Shown here: piece after piece, positions 16,688 to 27,307 of the stretch
Numbering within the stretch: the stretch's first letter is position 1
Layout of the letters: every line of letters starts with the position of its first letter
NCBI GenBank assembly: GCA_014654455.1
Contig: JACWCY010000001.1
Coordinates: forward strand, 1-64,000
From: Pelagibacterales bacterium SAG-MED01
GTDB taxonomy: Bacteria; Pseudomonadota; Alphaproteobacteria; Pelagibacterales; Pelagibacteraceae
DNA length: 64,000 nucleotides
Direction: 5' to 3'
Made by a program: the position numbers and the translations under genes
Notes under the pieces: model-generated
What the model was told of the DNA's origin: nothing
What the model saw: only the letters and a program-made list of their open reading frames with translations
Databases searched by the model: none

Positions 16688-18752
16688 TATTTGTTTTTAA
16701 TAATTGAAAATTTATAAAATTTTGAAAGGTTTTACATAACATATTAATAAGTTCCAATCTGTTTTTTCTTAAAGTTTCATTTTCTTCATTCACTTTGACA
16801 TTATCAAAAAACTCAAAAATCTCTTTCTTTGCACTAGCTAAAATCGATAAAGATTGTTCATAGTTTTCATCATTATCAATATTTGAATAATACTTTTTAA
16901 TCTCATTAATTTTTTTATATAAATTCTTTTCAAAATCAGTTTTGAAAATACCAGGATCAGTTGTATTAGTTATTTCAATTTTACTATTTCTCATTTCACT
17001 ATCTAATATATTTGATGCCCTTTTATAACTTGAGGTAATATCTAGTCCAACTTGATTATTAATAATTTTATTTAAACTATTGGCTTTTTCAAAAGATGAA
17101 AATAATTTGTTAATTGAAAAAGATGAAATTGTAGCGTCAACTATATCTAAACGAATTTTTTTTTCTTTTATATAATACCTAAACCTATCTTTCAAAAAAT
17201 CATGTAGCTCTTTTTGTGAGTCTTGATTAGTAAAACTATGTCCTTGATCATAATATAGGCTTGAGGAGTAACTTAATAAATCATTTACTTTTAAATTTTT
17301 TTTATTTTCAATTATCGTTCTAATAATACCAATTGCTATTCTTCTTAATGCAAATGGATCTTTTGAGCTTGTAGGTTTTTCATTAATTCCAAAAAAACCA
17401 ACTAAAGTGTCTATCTTATCTGTAACAGACAATGCAACACTAAAAGGTTTTTTGGGTGTTTTTGAGTCTAGCCCAATAGGTAAATATTGCTCAGTTATTG
17501 CTAAAGAAATATCTTTGTCGAATCCTTGATGTGCTGAGAAGTATCCGCCCATAACTCCTTGGAGTTCTGGAAATTCCCCAACCAAGTCAGATGTTAAATC
17601 TGTTTTACAAATCGATGCTGATAACTCTACTTTTTCTTTACTTATTAATAATTCATCAGAAATCATTCCACCTAACTTTCTCATTCGTTGAACTTTGTGA
17701 AAATATGTTCCCAATCCTTTAAAAAAACTCATTGATTTTAAATCAGATACCTTTTTAACTAAATTTTGAGTTTTATCTTTATTCCAAAAAAATTCAGCAT
17801 CACTGAGTCTGGCTTCAACAACGCTTTCATTCCCTGCTTTTATCAATCCTTTTTGATCTTTTTTATTTGCAACGATTAAAAATTCATTTGTAATTTCATC
17901 TTTATTATCAAAAGTTGGGAAATATTTTTGATGTGATTGCATAGTTAAAGTTAAAATCTCTTTTGGTATAGACAGAAACTTTTTATCAAAACTACATAGT
18001 AAAATGTTTGGGTTATCCACTAAGTTTACCACTTCATCGAATAGTCTTGGATTATCTTTAATACTTAGCTTTTTTTTATTGAGAATTTTTGAAAATTCTC
18101 TCTTTATTAATTCCTTTCTTTTATCTTGATCGATCAGTGTTCCTTGTTTTTTTAAATATTTTTCATATGATTTGAAATCTGTAAAAGTCTTTTTTTTTTC
18201 CTCAAAATCTTTATCAGTGTAAGTCGAATTTGAAGAGAAAATATGATGAAATTGAAAATTGATTACCCTCTTATCAAAGACTGACAAAATTGATTTTAAG
18301 GGCCGTCCCCAATTAAGATCAAATTCACCCCATTTCATTGATTTTTTCCACTGATAGTTTTTTAGTAATTTTGGAACAAATTCCATTAATAAATCATGAG
18401 TTTTTAATGATTTAGATTTTGTTTTATAAAAATAAAACTCACCCCTTTCAGTTTTATTTTTAAATAAATCTTTTTTTTCAATATTATTAGATCTTATAAA
18501 GCCCTCCAAAGCCTGTTCTGGGGCATTAGTTTTTGGGCCTTTTATTTCTTCAGATAATATCTTTATTTGTTTGTCTAAACCTTCAAAAACTATAATCAAT
18601 CTATTGGGTGTGGAAAATGAAAAGCTTTTTTTTGACTTAACTGATTTATCTAAGAAAAAATTTTGAAATTCCTCTAAAAGTTTCTCACGCAAATTTTTTT
18701 GTAGTCCTGCAGGAATTTCTTCACTAAATAGCTCTAAAAAAAATTCTGCCAT
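16680..18752 (-). CDS. glyS: Glycyl-tRNA synthetase beta subunit
   Basis: 690 aa from ATG 18752 (MAEFFLELFSEEIPAGLQ, the family's usual N-terminus). The frame extends to 18770, but that start would lie inside glyQ, while 18752 follows the glyQ stop by 1 nt. The beta subunit of the bacterial alpha2-beta2 GlyRS carries tRNA-binding and HD-like domains. Recognisable blocks include MKWGEFDLNWGRP, TMQSHQKYFPTF, ELQGVMGGYFSAHQG and KDPFALRR. It is translationally linked to glyQ upstream and ppdK downstream. Confidence 0.96.
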   Translation of the reverse strand: MAEFFLELFSEEIPAGLQKNLREKLLEEFQNFFLDKSVKSKKSFSFSTPNRLIIVFEGLDKQIKILSEEIKGPKTNAPEQALEGFIRSNNIEKKDLFKNKTERGEFYFYKTKSKSLKTHDLLMEFVPKLLKNYQWKKSMKWGEFDLNWGRPLKSILSVFDKRVINFQFHHIFSSNSTYTDKDFEEKKKTFTDFKSYEKYLKKQGTLIDQDKRKELIKREFSKILNKKKLSIKDNPRLFDEVVNLVDNPNILLCSFDKKFLSIPKEILTLTMQSHQKYFPTFDNKDEITNEFLIVANKKDQKGLIKAGNESVVEARLSDAEFFWNKDKTQNLVKKVSDLKSMSFFKGLGTYFHKVQRMRKLGGMISDELLISKEKVELSASICKTDLTSDLVGEFPELQGVMGGYFSAHQGFDKDISLAITEQYLPIGLDSKTPKKPFSVALSVTDKIDTLVGFFGINEKPTSSKDPFALRRIAIGIIRTIIENKKNLKVNDLLSYSSSLYYDQGHSFTNQDSQKELHDFLKDRFRYYIKEKKIRLDIVDATISSFSINKLFSSFEKANSLNKIINNQVGLDITSSYKRASNILDSEMRNSKIEITNTTDPGIFKTDFEKNLYKKINEIKKYYSNIDNDENYEQSLSILASAKKEIFEFFDNVKVNEENETLRKNRLELINMLCKTFQNFINFQLLKTNNE

Positions 18753-18753
18753 T

Positions 18754-19635
18754 TTAAACTTGGGTATCAATCCATATTGCGGCTGTTGACTTTGTAATTT
18801 CTCTTATTCTTCCTATGTATTCTGCTCTTTGAGCAACACTAATTGAACCACGAGCATCTAACACATTAAATACATGGCTTGCTTTTAAACATTGATCATA
18901 TGCTGGCAAAGATATTTTTTTTTCAATTAATGATTTAGCTTCATTCTCATGCATATCAAACATTTTAAAAAGATTTTCTGTGTTTGCATGTTCAAAATTA
19001 TATGCTGAAAATTCTTTCTCAGATTGATGAAAAACTTCTCGATATTCAACATTTTCATTATTCCAAATTAAATCATAAACATTTTTTTTTTGTTGTGTAA
19101 ACATACAAATTCTTTCTAAACCATATGTTATTTCTACTGAAACTGGTTTACATTCAAAACCAGCCATTTGTTGAAAATATGTAAATTGAGTTATTTCCAT
19201 TCCATCACACCATACCTCCCAACCTAAACCAGCTGCTCCTAAGGTTGGACTTTCCCAATCATCCTCAACAAATCTGATATCATGATTTTTATGATCAATA
19301 CCAATTTTAGATAAACTATTTAGATAAAGTTTTTTAATATTTGATGGAGAAGGTTTTATTAAAACTTGAAACTGATAGTAGTGTTGAAGTCTATTTGGAT
19401 TATTTCCATATCTTCCATCTGTAGGTCTTCTTGAAGGTTGCACATAGGCTGCTTTCCATGGTTTGGGGCCCAGAGATCTTAAAGTAGTGGCAGGATGAAA
19501 TGTTCCAGCTCCAACTTCCATATCATAAGGTTGTAAAATTATACAACCATTTTTACTCCAAAAATTTTGTAAATTTAATATTGTGTCCTGAAAAGTTTGA
19601 AACTTTATTTTTTTTTTTATATTTTTAGAGGCCAT
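18754..19635 (-). CDS. glyQ: Glycyl-tRNA synthetase alpha subunit
   Basis: 293 aa, class II synthetase catalytic subunit that activates glycine. Diagnostic segments are [82 protein letters not shown] and YGLERICMF. It overlaps the upstream S49 protease gene by 11 nt (ATG inside the protease's last codons) and is followed by glyS after 1 nt. Length is normal. Confidence 0.97.
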   Translation of the reverse strand: MASKNIKKKIKFQTFQDTILNLQNFWSKNGCIILQPYDMEVGAGTFHPATTLRSLGPKPWKAAYVQPSRRPTDGRYGNNPNRLQHYYQFQVLIKPSPSNIKKLYLNSLSKIGIDHKNHDIRFVEDDWESPTLGAAGLGWEVWCDGMEITQFTYFQQMAGFECKPVSVEITYGLERICMFTQQKKNVYDLIWNNENVEYREVFHQSEKEFSAYNFEHANTENLFKMFDMHENEAKSLIEKKISLPAYDQCLKASHVFNVLDARGSISVAQRAEYIGRIREITKSTAAIWIDTQV

Positions 19636-20431
19636 ATCTTTGCCAGACAGATTTTTCTTCTAATATATTTGTAAATTGGTCTACGTGATCATTAGTTGAA
19701 GATAATTTTTTACTTAACCACCCTTTTGATTTTTCAAATTTTTTAATTATTACATCTTCACCAAATTTTTCTCTTAATACTTGATTGGCATCTCCAATTT
19801 CATCTATTAAACCTAAGTCTTTAGCTTTTCCACCAGACCAAAATTCTCCCGAAAATAATTCTACTTCTGATTTTTTTAATTTAGAACCTCTACTTTTTTC
19901 AACAACATCAATAAAATCTTTGTGTAAATCTAATTGAATATTTTTTAATCTTTCTATGTCTTCTTTTTTTTCCTCAAGAAAAGGATCCAATGTGCTTTTG
20001 TTTTTACCAGCAGTATGCACTCTTCTTTCTACACCAATTTTTCTTATTAACTCTGTAAAGCCAAATGAGGAATAAATCACTCCAATCGAACCAATTATTG
20101 AACTAGAGTTTGCATATATCTCGTCACCAGCACATGCAATTAAGTAGCCACCTGAAGCCGCTACATCTTCAGCAAACACTATCACCTTTTTTTTGTTTTT
20201 TTTCGCTTTTTGTCTTATAAAATTATAAATTAGATGTGACTGGACAGGAGATCCTCCTGGTGAGTTTATTGTAATTGCAACCCATGAAGCTTTTTTTACA
20301 GAAAAGGCCTTTGAAATAATCTCTTCTTGACCTGAAAAATCTATTCCTTGTTTAAATTTTCCTACATTTCCAATTACACCACTTAACTTAATATGTGGAA
20401 CAATTTTTTTTTTTTTAAAGAAAGAGAACAT
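19625..20431 (-). CDS. sppA: S49 family signal peptide peptidase (SppA/SohB-like)
   Basis: 268 aa, the short form of the S49 family, which degrades leftover signal peptides or membrane proteins. The nucleophile Ser93 sits in [22 protein letters not shown], preceded by [10 protein letters not shown]. The general-base Lys lies in the [13 protein letters not shown] region. There is no strong N-terminal membrane helix, only a short hydrophobic basic start. It is first in a minus-strand operon with glyQ-glyS-ppdK. The 115 bp to the divergent ispB must hold both promoters. Confidence 0.9.
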   Translation of the reverse strand: MFSFFKKKKIVPHIKLSGVIGNVGKFKQGIDFSGQEEIISKAFSVKKASWVAITINSPGGSPVQSHLIYNFIRQKAKKNKKKVIVFAEDVAASGGYLIACAGDEIYANSSSIIGSIGVIYSSFGFTELIRKIGVERRVHTAGKNKSTLDPFLEEKKEDIERLKNIQLDLHKDFIDVVEKSRGSKLKKSEVELFSGEFWSGGKAKDLGLIDEIGDANQVLREKFGEDVIIKKFEKSKGWLSKKLSSTNDHVDQFTNILEEKSVWQRYGL

Positions 20432-20546
20432 TGTAAACCTTTATAAAATTTTTAAATGAATATAAAGACACCTTATAATTGAAGTTTCAGGTGCGTCAAT
20501 TGATAAGTAATAAATATAAACTTATTATATTAGTTTGTTCACATAA

Positions 20547-21560
20547 ATGGGAACTGTAATTCAGCTAAAAAACCAAATTAATAATTCTTATTTTCAACTC
20601 AAAGACTCAGTTGAAGATAAATTGTTATTAGTAGAAGAAAAAATAAAATCTAAGCTAATTAGTGATGTTGAGATGGTCCAAAAAATGACCGACTATCACC
20701 TTGATACTGGTGGTAAAAAGTTGAGAGCTTTATTGACACTAGGTTCTTCCAAGTTATGTGGTTACTCAAAAGGTACTAGAGATATTAATTTAGCAGCTTG
20801 TGTTGAATTAATTCATGCTGCAACTTTAATGCATGACGACGTAATTGATAATGGATCATTGAGAAGAGGAAAAAAAACACTAAACAAAATTTGGGACAAT
20901 CATTCTTCTGTATTGGTAGGAGACTATCTACTAAGCAGGTGCTTTGAGATGATGGTGGAAGATGGAAATATAGAAGTTTTAAAATTACTATCATCAACGT
21001 CTTCCAAGATTGCTCAAGGTGAAGTATTACAACTTCAACACCACGGTGAAGTTGATATGTTAGAAGAAACATATCTTAAAATCATATCTGCAAAGACCGC
21101 CGAATTATTTGCAGCTGCAACAAAAGTTGGGGCAATTTTATCTGATAAGAAAAATAAAGAAAAAGAAGCATTAGAGTTCTATGGAAGAAATCTTGGGTTA
21201 ACATTTCAAATTGCTGATGACACTTTAGATTATAACTCTGAACTAAAATTATTTGGAAAAAAAATTGGACAAGATTTTTATGAAGGAAAAATTACTTTAC
21301 CTATAATCTTATTGTTTCAAAAGGCAGATAATAAATCAAAAGAAAAACTTAAAAATATATTTTCAAAAGATAAACGAACCGAGGATGATTTAAATTACAC
21401 TTTATCTTTAATTAAACAATATGGTATAATTAAGTCTTGTTATCTAAAAGCTCAACATTATATTAACTTAGCTTCTAATTCTTTATCAGTATTTAATGAT
21501 TGTGAAGAAAAAAGTATTCTTGAGAATTTAACTTCTTTTAGTTTGGCAAGAAACTTCTAA
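20547..21560 (+). CDS. ispB: Long-chain polyprenyl diphosphate synthase (octaprenyl type)
   Basis: 337 aa trans-prenyltransferase making the ubiquinone side chain by adding isopentenyl diphosphate units. The first Asp-rich motif is in LMHDDVIDNGSLRRG and the second in QIADDTLDY. GGKKLRALL marks the substrate-binding Lys/Arg. Small residues before the first Asp motif fit a long-chain product. The dedicated short-chain synthase (ispA) is also in this window. It converges on pdxH with a 4-nt overlap. Confidence 0.93.
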   Translation: MGTVIQLKNQINNSYFQLKDSVEDKLLLVEEKIKSKLISDVEMVQKMTDYHLDTGGKKLRALLTLGSSKLCGYSKGTRDINLAACVELIHAATLMHDDVIDNGSLRRGKKTLNKIWDNHSSVLVGDYLLSRCFEMMVEDGNIEVLKLLSSTSSKIAQGEVLQLQHHGEVDMLEETYLKIISAKTAELFAAATKVGAILSDKKNKEKEALEFYGRNLGLTFQIADDTLDYNSELKLFGKKIGQDFYEGKITLPIILLFQKADNKSKEKLKNIFSKDKRTEDDLNYTLSLIKQYGIIKSCYLKAQHYINLASNSLSVFNDCEEKSILENLTSFSLARNF

Positions 21561-22183
21561 GGACTTAAAAGACTTTTAATCCAGATGTTGTTTTCATCTA
21601 GTGAATATTTTAACCTTTCGTGAATTCTGTTATCTCCATCCAACCAAAACTCAATACTCGTTGGCCTCAAGTTCCATCCAGACCAGTGTTCAGGCCTTGG
21701 TACATCATCTTTGTTACTAAATTTTTTTTTATAATTTTCTAAAGAAATTAAAAGTTCATCTCTATTTTTTAAAATGTTGCTTTGTTTGGATGCCCAAGCT
21801 CCTATTCTACTTTCATAAGCCCTGGTATTATAATAATCATCTGCTGTCTTATTATCTACTAACTTTAAATTTCCGACTATTCTTATTTGTCTTAACAAGC
21901 TTTTCCAATGAAAACACATTGAAGCATTTGGATTTTCTTTTATTTCATTTCCCTTTTGACTATTTAAATTTGTATAAAAAACAAATCCATTTTTATCATA
22001 GCCTTTAAGAAGAACCATTCTTACTGATGGAATGCCATTTTTACTTGCAGTACCTAGTGCCAAAGCATTTGGATCATTTATCTCTTTCTTTTTTGCTTCA
22101 TCAAACCATTTTTCAAATAATTCAAACGGATCATCAAGATCTAAGAAGCATTTATTTAACCCTAATGAGTTTTTTTGATTCAT
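21557..22183 (-). CDS. pdxH: Pyridoxamine 5'-phosphate oxidase
   Basis: 208 aa FMN enzyme that oxidises PNP/PMP to the cofactor PLP. The FMN-binding domain is clear (ALGTASKNGIPSVRMVLLKGYDKNGFVFYTN, then CFHWKSLLRQIRIVG), with the C-terminal RPEHWSGWNLRPTSIEFWLDGDNRIHERL signature of PdxH. Complete and normal in length. It is convergent with ispB and divergent from aroC, with 33 nt between the two starts. Confidence 0.96.
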   Translation of the reverse strand: MNQKNSLGLNKCFLDLDDPFELFEKWFDEAKKKEINDPNALALGTASKNGIPSVRMVLLKGYDKNGFVFYTNLNSQKGNEIKENPNASMCFHWKSLLRQIRIVGNLKLVDNKTADDYYNTRAYESRIGAWASKQSNILKNRDELLISLENYKKKFSNKDDVPRPEHWSGWNLRPTSIEFWLDGDNRIHERLKYSLDENNIWIKSLLSP

Positions 22184-22216
22184 AATTTTAACAAAATAAT
22201 CTATATAATATAGATA

Positions 22217-23299
22217 ATGTCATTTAATACTTTTGGAAAGTTTTTTCGTTTCACAACTTGGGGAGAATCCCATGGTCCTGCTATTGGCTGTATAATTGAT
22301 GGTTGCCCGCCATTAATTCAACTTAAGGAGCAAGATATTCAAAAAGAGTTGGATAAAAGAAAACCTGGACAGTCTAAATTTACAACTCAACGAAAAGAAA
22401 GTGATAAAGTACAAATTTTATCTGGCATTTTCGAGGGCAAAACAACTGGCACTCCAATATCCTTAATAATTTATAATGAAGATGTGCGCTCTAAAGATTA
22501 TAAAAATATTAAAGATAAATTCAGGCCTGGTCATGCAGATTTTACCTATTTTAAAAAATATGGAATTAGAGATTATAGAGGTGGGGGGCGCTCTTCTGCG
22601 AGAGAAACGGCAGCAAGAGTGGCCGCTGGAGCTATTGCTAGAAAAGTATTAGAAAAAAAATTAGGAAAAAAATTCAAAATTTCAGGTGCAGTAACTCAGC
22701 TTGGTATTCTTGGTTGTGATACATCAAAATGGAATGATAAAATAATTAATAAAAATCCATTTTTTTGCCCAGATAAATCAATGTTAAAGTTATGGGAAAA
22801 ATATTTATTAAGTATCAGAAAAGCTGGGTCTTCATGTGGCGCAATAATTGAAGTAAGGGCAAATGGGATTCCAGCTGGTTTAGGTGCTCCAATTTATTCA
22901 AAATTAGATTCGGATATAGCTTCAGCTATGATGAGTATTAATGCAGTTAAGGGTGTTAATATTGGTTCTGGTATGAATTCTGCACAATTATCAGGTGAAG
23001 AAAATTCAGATGAGATTATACAAAACAAAAATAAATTAAAATTTTATTCAAATAATGCAGGTGGAATTCTTGGTGGTATTTCTTCTGGACAACAAATAGT
23101 AATATCATTTGCTGTAAAACCAACATCCTCAATTTTAAAAAGTAGAAAAACAATTAACAAATTTGGGAAAAATACAACCATATCTGTAAAAGGTAGACAT
23201 GATCCTTGTGTTGGAATAAGAGCGGTTCCTGTTGGAGAGGCTATGCTATCTTGTGTTTTGTTAGATCATTATTTAATGAATAAAGCTCAATGTAATTAA
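22217..23299 (+). CDS. aroC: Chorismate synthase
   Basis: 360 aa. It catalyses the last shikimate-pathway step, EPSP to chorismate, with reduced FMN. All three signatures are visible: [17 protein letters not shown] near the start, [23 protein letters not shown] about residue 120-145, and [13 protein letters not shown]...[15 protein letters not shown]...[17 protein letters not shown] in the C-terminal half. A single gene between divergent pdxH and convergent dxs (5-nt gap). Confidence 0.97.
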   Translation: MSFNTFGKFFRFTTWGESHGPAIGCIIDGCPPLIQLKEQDIQKELDKRKPGQSKFTTQRKESDKVQILSGIFEGKTTGTPISLIIYNEDVRSKDYKNIKDKFRPGHADFTYFKKYGIRDYRGGGRSSARETAARVAAGAIARKVLEKKLGKKFKISGAVTQLGILGCDTSKWNDKIINKNPFFCPDKSMLKLWEKYLLSIRKAGSSCGAIIEVRANGIPAGLGAPIYSKLDSDIASAMMSINAVKGVNIGSGMNSAQLSGEENSDEIIQNKNKLKFYSNNAGGILGGISSGQQIVISFAVKPTSSILKSRKTINKFGKNTTISVKGRHDPCVGIRAVPVGEAMLSCVLLDHYLMNKAQCN

Positions 23300-23304
23300 A
23301 TTGA

Positions 23305-25218
23305 TTATTTTTGTTTTTGTAAAATAATATTTGAATTCAGTAAATCAAGAATTTTTTCTTCAATTGAACTAGCGTCTAGGTTAGCAGTTTTATACATATT
23401 GTCAGGTGTATCTTGATCAATAAAAAGATCTGGTAAGGTCATAGATCTAAATTTTAAATCAGAATCTAATAAACCTTTTTTCGATAAAAAATCAACTACA
23501 TGAGAACCAAAACCTCCTATAGATCCCTCTTCTATTGTCATAATTGCCTCGTGAGTAGTTGCTAATTGCCAAATTAAGTTTTCATCTAAAGGTTTTGCAA
23601 ATCTTGCATCTACTACAGTTATATTAACTCCTTTTTTTCTTAAATTTTCTGAAGCTTTTAAAACTTCATTCATTCTTGTACCAAAATTTAAAATTGCTAA
23701 TTTTTTTCCTTCTCTGATAATCTTTGATTTTCCTATTTCAATTTTTTCAGTAATTGGTGGTAAAACTGATCCTAAACCAGTACCCCTAGGATATCTGAAT
23801 GCACAAGGTCTATCGTTAATTTCAGTTGAAGTGTTAATCATTCTAACAAGTTCAGCTTCATCACTTGCGGCCATTACTATGAAATTTGGTAATGTTGATA
23901 AGTAGGTTATATCAAAACTACCTGCATGAGTAGGTCCATCGGCTCCTACTAAACCAGCTCTATCTATTGCAAATCTTACAGGTAAACTTTGAATTGCGAC
24001 ATCGTGAACGACCTGATCATAAGCTCTTTGTAAAAATGTAGAATAAATTACAGCGTACGGTTTATAATTTTCAGTAGCTAAACCTGCTGCAAAAGTAACT
24101 GCATGCTGTTCTGCTATTCCAACATCAAAAGTTCTATCTGGAAATTCCTTACCAAAAATATCTAAACCTGTCCCTCCAGGCATTGCGGCGGTTACAGCAA
24201 CTATTTTGCTGTCTTTTTTAGCGTGCTCTAACAAAGTATTTGCAAAAACTTTTGTATATGATGGCAATTTACTTGAGCTTTTAACCTGTTCTCCAGTCTT
24301 AACATTAAATTTTGATACCCCGTGATAGTTATCTTTTGCATCTTCCGCAAATGTATAGCCTTTACCTTTTTTTGTTTTAATATGAATTAAAATTGGACCC
24401 TCATGTTTTGAGTCTCTAGCATTTTTTAATATAGGTAATAATGAATTTAAGTCATGTCCATCTATGGGGCCAATATAGTAAAACCCAAGTGAGCTAAATA
24501 GCGTTCCTCCTGTTACAGCCGATCTAAGTAAATCCTCTGCTTTACTAGCTTTTGCAGAAAATCTTTTTGAAAAAGCAGAAATTATTAATTTTATAGTTTC
24601 TCTTAAACTAAAATAAATTTTACCTGAAAAAATCTTAGCAAGATATGTGCTCATAGCTCCGACTGGTTTAGCAATAGACATATCATTGTCATTTAGTACC
24701 ACAATCATTTTTGTTTTTGATGCACCAGCATTATTCATCGCTTCGTAAGCCATTCCAGCACTAATAGCTCCATCTCCTATTACAGCTATTACATTATCTG
24801 ATTTATTAGAAAGCTTGTTAGCTTCGGCCATCCCTAAAGCTGATGATATAGAAGTTGAGCTATGAGCTGCACCAAATGGATCATATTCACTCTCCGCTCT
24901 TTTAGTAAAACCAGCAAGACCACCACCTTGTCTAAGAGTTCTAATTTTATCCTTTCTTCCAGTCAAAATCTTATGTGGATAGCATTGATGACCAACATCC
25001 CAAATCAATTTATCTTTTGGAGTGTTAAAGACATAATGTATTGCAACACTTAATTCTACCACACCAAGACCAGCTCCTAAATGTCCTCCTGTAACAGCTA
25101 CTGCTTCAATCATTTCCTCTCTAATTTCATTAGAAACTTTTTGTAAATCAGATTCTCTTAGTTTTTTTAAATCAGTAGGAAAGTTTATTTTATGTAAAAA
25201 TTTATAATCTTTAATCAT
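23305..25218 (-). CDS. dxs: 1-deoxy-D-xylulose-5-phosphate synthase
   Basis: 637 aa TPP enzyme condensing pyruvate and glyceraldehyde-3-phosphate, the entry to the MEP isoprenoid pathway. His46 in GGHLGAGLG, the TPP motif starting [18 protein letters not shown] at 148, and the [15 protein letters not shown] segment of the pyrimidine-binding domain are present. It overlaps ispA by 4 nt (ATGA), and xseB-ispA-dxs is the order also found in gammaproteobacteria. Confidence 0.97.
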   Translation of the reverse strand: MIKDYKFLHKINFPTDLKKLRESDLQKVSNEIREEMIEAVAVTGGHLGAGLGVVELSVAIHYVFNTPKDKLIWDVGHQCYPHKILTGRKDKIRTLRQGGGLAGFTKRAESEYDPFGAAHSSTSISSALGMAEANKLSNKSDNVIAVIGDGAISAGMAYEAMNNAGASKTKMIVVLNDNDMSIAKPVGAMSTYLAKIFSGKIYFSLRETIKLIISAFSKRFSAKASKAEDLLRSAVTGGTLFSSLGFYYIGPIDGHDLNSLLPILKNARDSKHEGPILIHIKTKKGKGYTFAEDAKDNYHGVSKFNVKTGEQVKSSSKLPSYTKVFANTLLEHAKKDSKIVAVTAAMPGGTGLDIFGKEFPDRTFDVGIAEQHAVTFAAGLATENYKPYAVIYSTFLQRAYDQVVHDVAIQSLPVRFAIDRAGLVGADGPTHAGSFDITYLSTLPNFIVMAASDEAELVRMINTSTEINDRPCAFRYPRGTGLGSVLPPITEKIEIGKSKIIREGKKLAILNFGTRMNEVLKASENLRKKGVNITVVDARFAKPLDENLIWQLATTHEAIMTIEEGSIGGFGSHVVDFLSKKGLLDSDLKFRSMTLPDLFIDQDTPDNMYKTANLDASSIEEKILDLLNSNIILQKQK

Positions 25219-26087
25219 TTTTTTCTATTTAAAATATAATTCAAAGTTTCTAAAAGTTTTTTTGATTTAAAACCATATTTATCAGTTTTTTTTTTTATTT
25301 CTAAAATAATATTTTGACTATATTTAATAGTATTTTTATAGCCCAGTAAACTTATAAGAGTTGCTTTTCCTTGTTTTTGATCTTTTTTTGTTCTTTTTCC
25401 CGCAACTGAAGATTTTCCTTTAAAATCAATTAAATCATCAGCAACTTGAAATAACAAACCTATTTTTGCTCCAATATTCTCAAATTTTTTTATTTCTTTT
25501 TTACTTTTATTTTTAAGAATTAAAGGTGCTATACAACAAAAACTAAAAAGCTTTCCAGTTTTTTTAATTTCCATTTCAACTATTTTTTTTTTTGAAATTT
25601 TTTTATGTTCAAAGCTTAAATCTAAATATTGTCCTCCAGCTATACCTAGATGACCAGAACATTCTGAAATTTTATTTATCAAATTATTCTTAATATTTTC
25701 TTTCACTTTCAAACTTGGACTACTAAGAATTTCAAAAGCCATAGTTAAAAGTGAATTGCCAGCTAGAACAGCAGTTGACTCTCCAAACTTAACATGAGTT
25801 GACGCTTTACCTCTTCTTATTGGATCATTATCCATACAAGGAAGATCATCATGAATTAATGAGTATGCATGAATACATTCGACAGCAGAACCTATTATTA
25901 TTAATTTTTTATAATCCAAATTAAACAATAAACCAATATCAATTAAAATTTTTGATCTTATTTTTTTTCCACCAGGAAAAAGTGCATATTGCATTGGAGT
26001 AATTAATTCTGTTTTATTTTGTTTCTTAATAAATTTTTTTAAAAAAAAATTTGTGTCTTTGGCTATTTTATTTAGTTGTTTTTGCAT
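25215..26087 (-). CDS. ispA: Farnesyl diphosphate synthase (geranyltranstransferase)
   Basis: 290 aa short-chain prenyltransferase making FPP. First Asp-rich motif [19 protein letters not shown] with the two-residue insertion typical of bacterial IspA; second [18 protein letters not shown] near residue 55. Its start lies within the 3' end of xseB (20-nt overlap) and its stop overlaps the dxs start, so expression is coupled. Confidence 0.95.
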   Translation of the reverse strand: MQKQLNKIAKDTNFFLKKFIKKQNKTELITPMQYALFPGGKKIRSKILIDIGLLFNLDYKKLIIIGSAVECIHAYSLIHDDLPCMDNDPIRRGKASTHVKFGESTAVLAGNSLLTMAFEILSSPSLKVKENIKNNLINKISECSGHLGIAGGQYLDLSFEHKKISKKKIVEMEIKKTGKLFSFCCIAPLILKNKSKKEIKKFENIGAKIGLLFQVADDLIDFKGKSSVAGKRTKKDQKQGKATLISLLGYKNTIKYSQNIILEIKKKTDKYGFKSKKLLETLNYILNRKK

Positions 26088-26328
26088 TATCTTTATTCTT
26101 TAACGTTATTTTGGAAATTTTTTCTTTAGTTTTTTCATTAATATTTTTAATATTTTTTTGAAATTTTTTTTCTATAATATTATTTAACTTTAATAAATTT
26201 TGATAGTTTTCTAATGAATTTTCAAGGTCTTTTTGCCCTTCAAGATATTCTATCATTTTATTAGCTTCATTTGTCAATTCTTCTAATGATAATAAACTAT
26301 AATTATTTGTTAAATTTTTATCTTTCAT
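26068..26328 (-). CDS. xseB: Exodeoxyribonuclease VII small subunit
   Basis: 86 aa. The conserved core SLEELTNEANKMIEYLEGQKDLENSLENYQNLLKLNNIIEKKF matches the XseB helical hairpin that coats the large subunit of this single-strand exonuclease. It is first in xseB-ispA-dxs. A Lys/Thr-rich tail follows the core. The large subunit xseA is not in the window. tsaC starts 21 nt away on the other strand, so the divergent promoters are very compact. Confidence 0.88.
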   Translation of the reverse strand: MKDKNLTNNYSLLSLEELTNEANKMIEYLEGQKDLENSLENYQNLLKLNNIIEKKFQKNIKNINEKTKEKISKITLKNKDNAKTTK

Positions 26329-26348
26329 ATATTAATTCCTCATAATAC

Positions 26349-27281
26349 ATGAAAATTAATCTTTCAAATATTAAAAAAGCTAAAAAATTACTTAATAAAA
26401 ATGAATGCATAGCTGTGCCTACAGAAACTGTGTATGGTCTAGCAGGAAATGCATACTCTTCTATTGCAACAAAAAAAATATTTAAATTAAAAAAAAGACC
26501 AATAAGTAATCCTCTAATTGTTCATTATAATAATCTACAAGATCTTAGAAAAGACTGCTTCACAAATTCTACTTTTTTAAAATTATACAAAAAATTTTGC
26601 CCTGGTCCTATAACATTTGTTTTAAAATTAAAAAAAGAATCAAAAATTTCTAAATATGTAACTAATAAAAGAAATACTTTAGCTGTTAGATTTCCTAAAC
26701 ATGTTGTTTTAAAATATTTATTAAAAAAACTAAATTATCCATTAGCGGCACCCAGTGTAAATATATCTTCAAAATTAAGTGCTGTTTGCTCATCAGATGT
26801 TAAAGAAGATTTCGGTAAAAAAATTAAATTTGTGTTAGAAGGAGGAAGATCCTCTATTGGTATTGAGTCAACAATAATTGATCTTACAAAAAAACCAAAA
26901 ATTTTAAGATTAGGTGGATTAAAAATTAATAAAATTAATAGAGTATTGAAAAAAAATATTATTAAAGATATTAACCCATCAAAAATTTATGCTCCAGGAC
27001 AATTTAAATTACATTATTCACCAGGTTTGCCTATAAGATTAAATGCTAAAAAAGCTAAAGATAATGAGGCATATATAATTTTAAAAAAAACCAAAACAAT
27101 TAAATCAAATTATTATTTTTTATCAAAGGATGGGAGTTTAAAAGAAGCAGCAAAAAATTTGTATAGCACTTTAAGAAAAATAAAAAATAGTAAATTCAAA
27201 TCTATTGCAATTAAAAGTATACCTAATGAAGGACTTGGGGAAACAATTAATGATAGACTATTAAGAGCTTCAAAATATTAA
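26349..27281 (+). CDS. tsaC: L-threonylcarbamoyladenylate synthase (TsaC/Sua5)
   Basis: 310 aa. Makes threonylcarbamoyl-AMP for the t6A37 modification of ANN-reading tRNAs. The YrdC domain shows PTETVYGLAGNA, KRPISNPLIVH, CPGPITFVLK, LAVRFPKH, PLAAPSVNISSKLS and SSIGIESTIIDL. A C-terminal Sua5 extension of about 90 residues (from APGQFKLHYSP) makes it the long Sua5 type. Confidence 0.93.
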   Translation: MKINLSNIKKAKKLLNKNECIAVPTETVYGLAGNAYSSIATKKIFKLKKRPISNPLIVHYNNLQDLRKDCFTNSTFLKLYKKFCPGPITFVLKLKKESKISKYVTNKRNTLAVRFPKHVVLKYLLKKLNYPLAAPSVNISSKLSAVCSSDVKEDFGKKIKFVLEGGRSSIGIESTIIDLTKKPKILRLGGLKINKINRVLKKNIIKDINPSKIYAPGQFKLHYSPGLPIRLNAKKAKDNEAYIILKKTKTIKSNYYFLSKDGSLKEAAKNLYSTLRKIKNSKFKSIAIKSIPNEGLGETINDRLLRASKY

Positions 27282-27307
27282 TATTCAAAATAACTAAGAT
27301 TAACAAT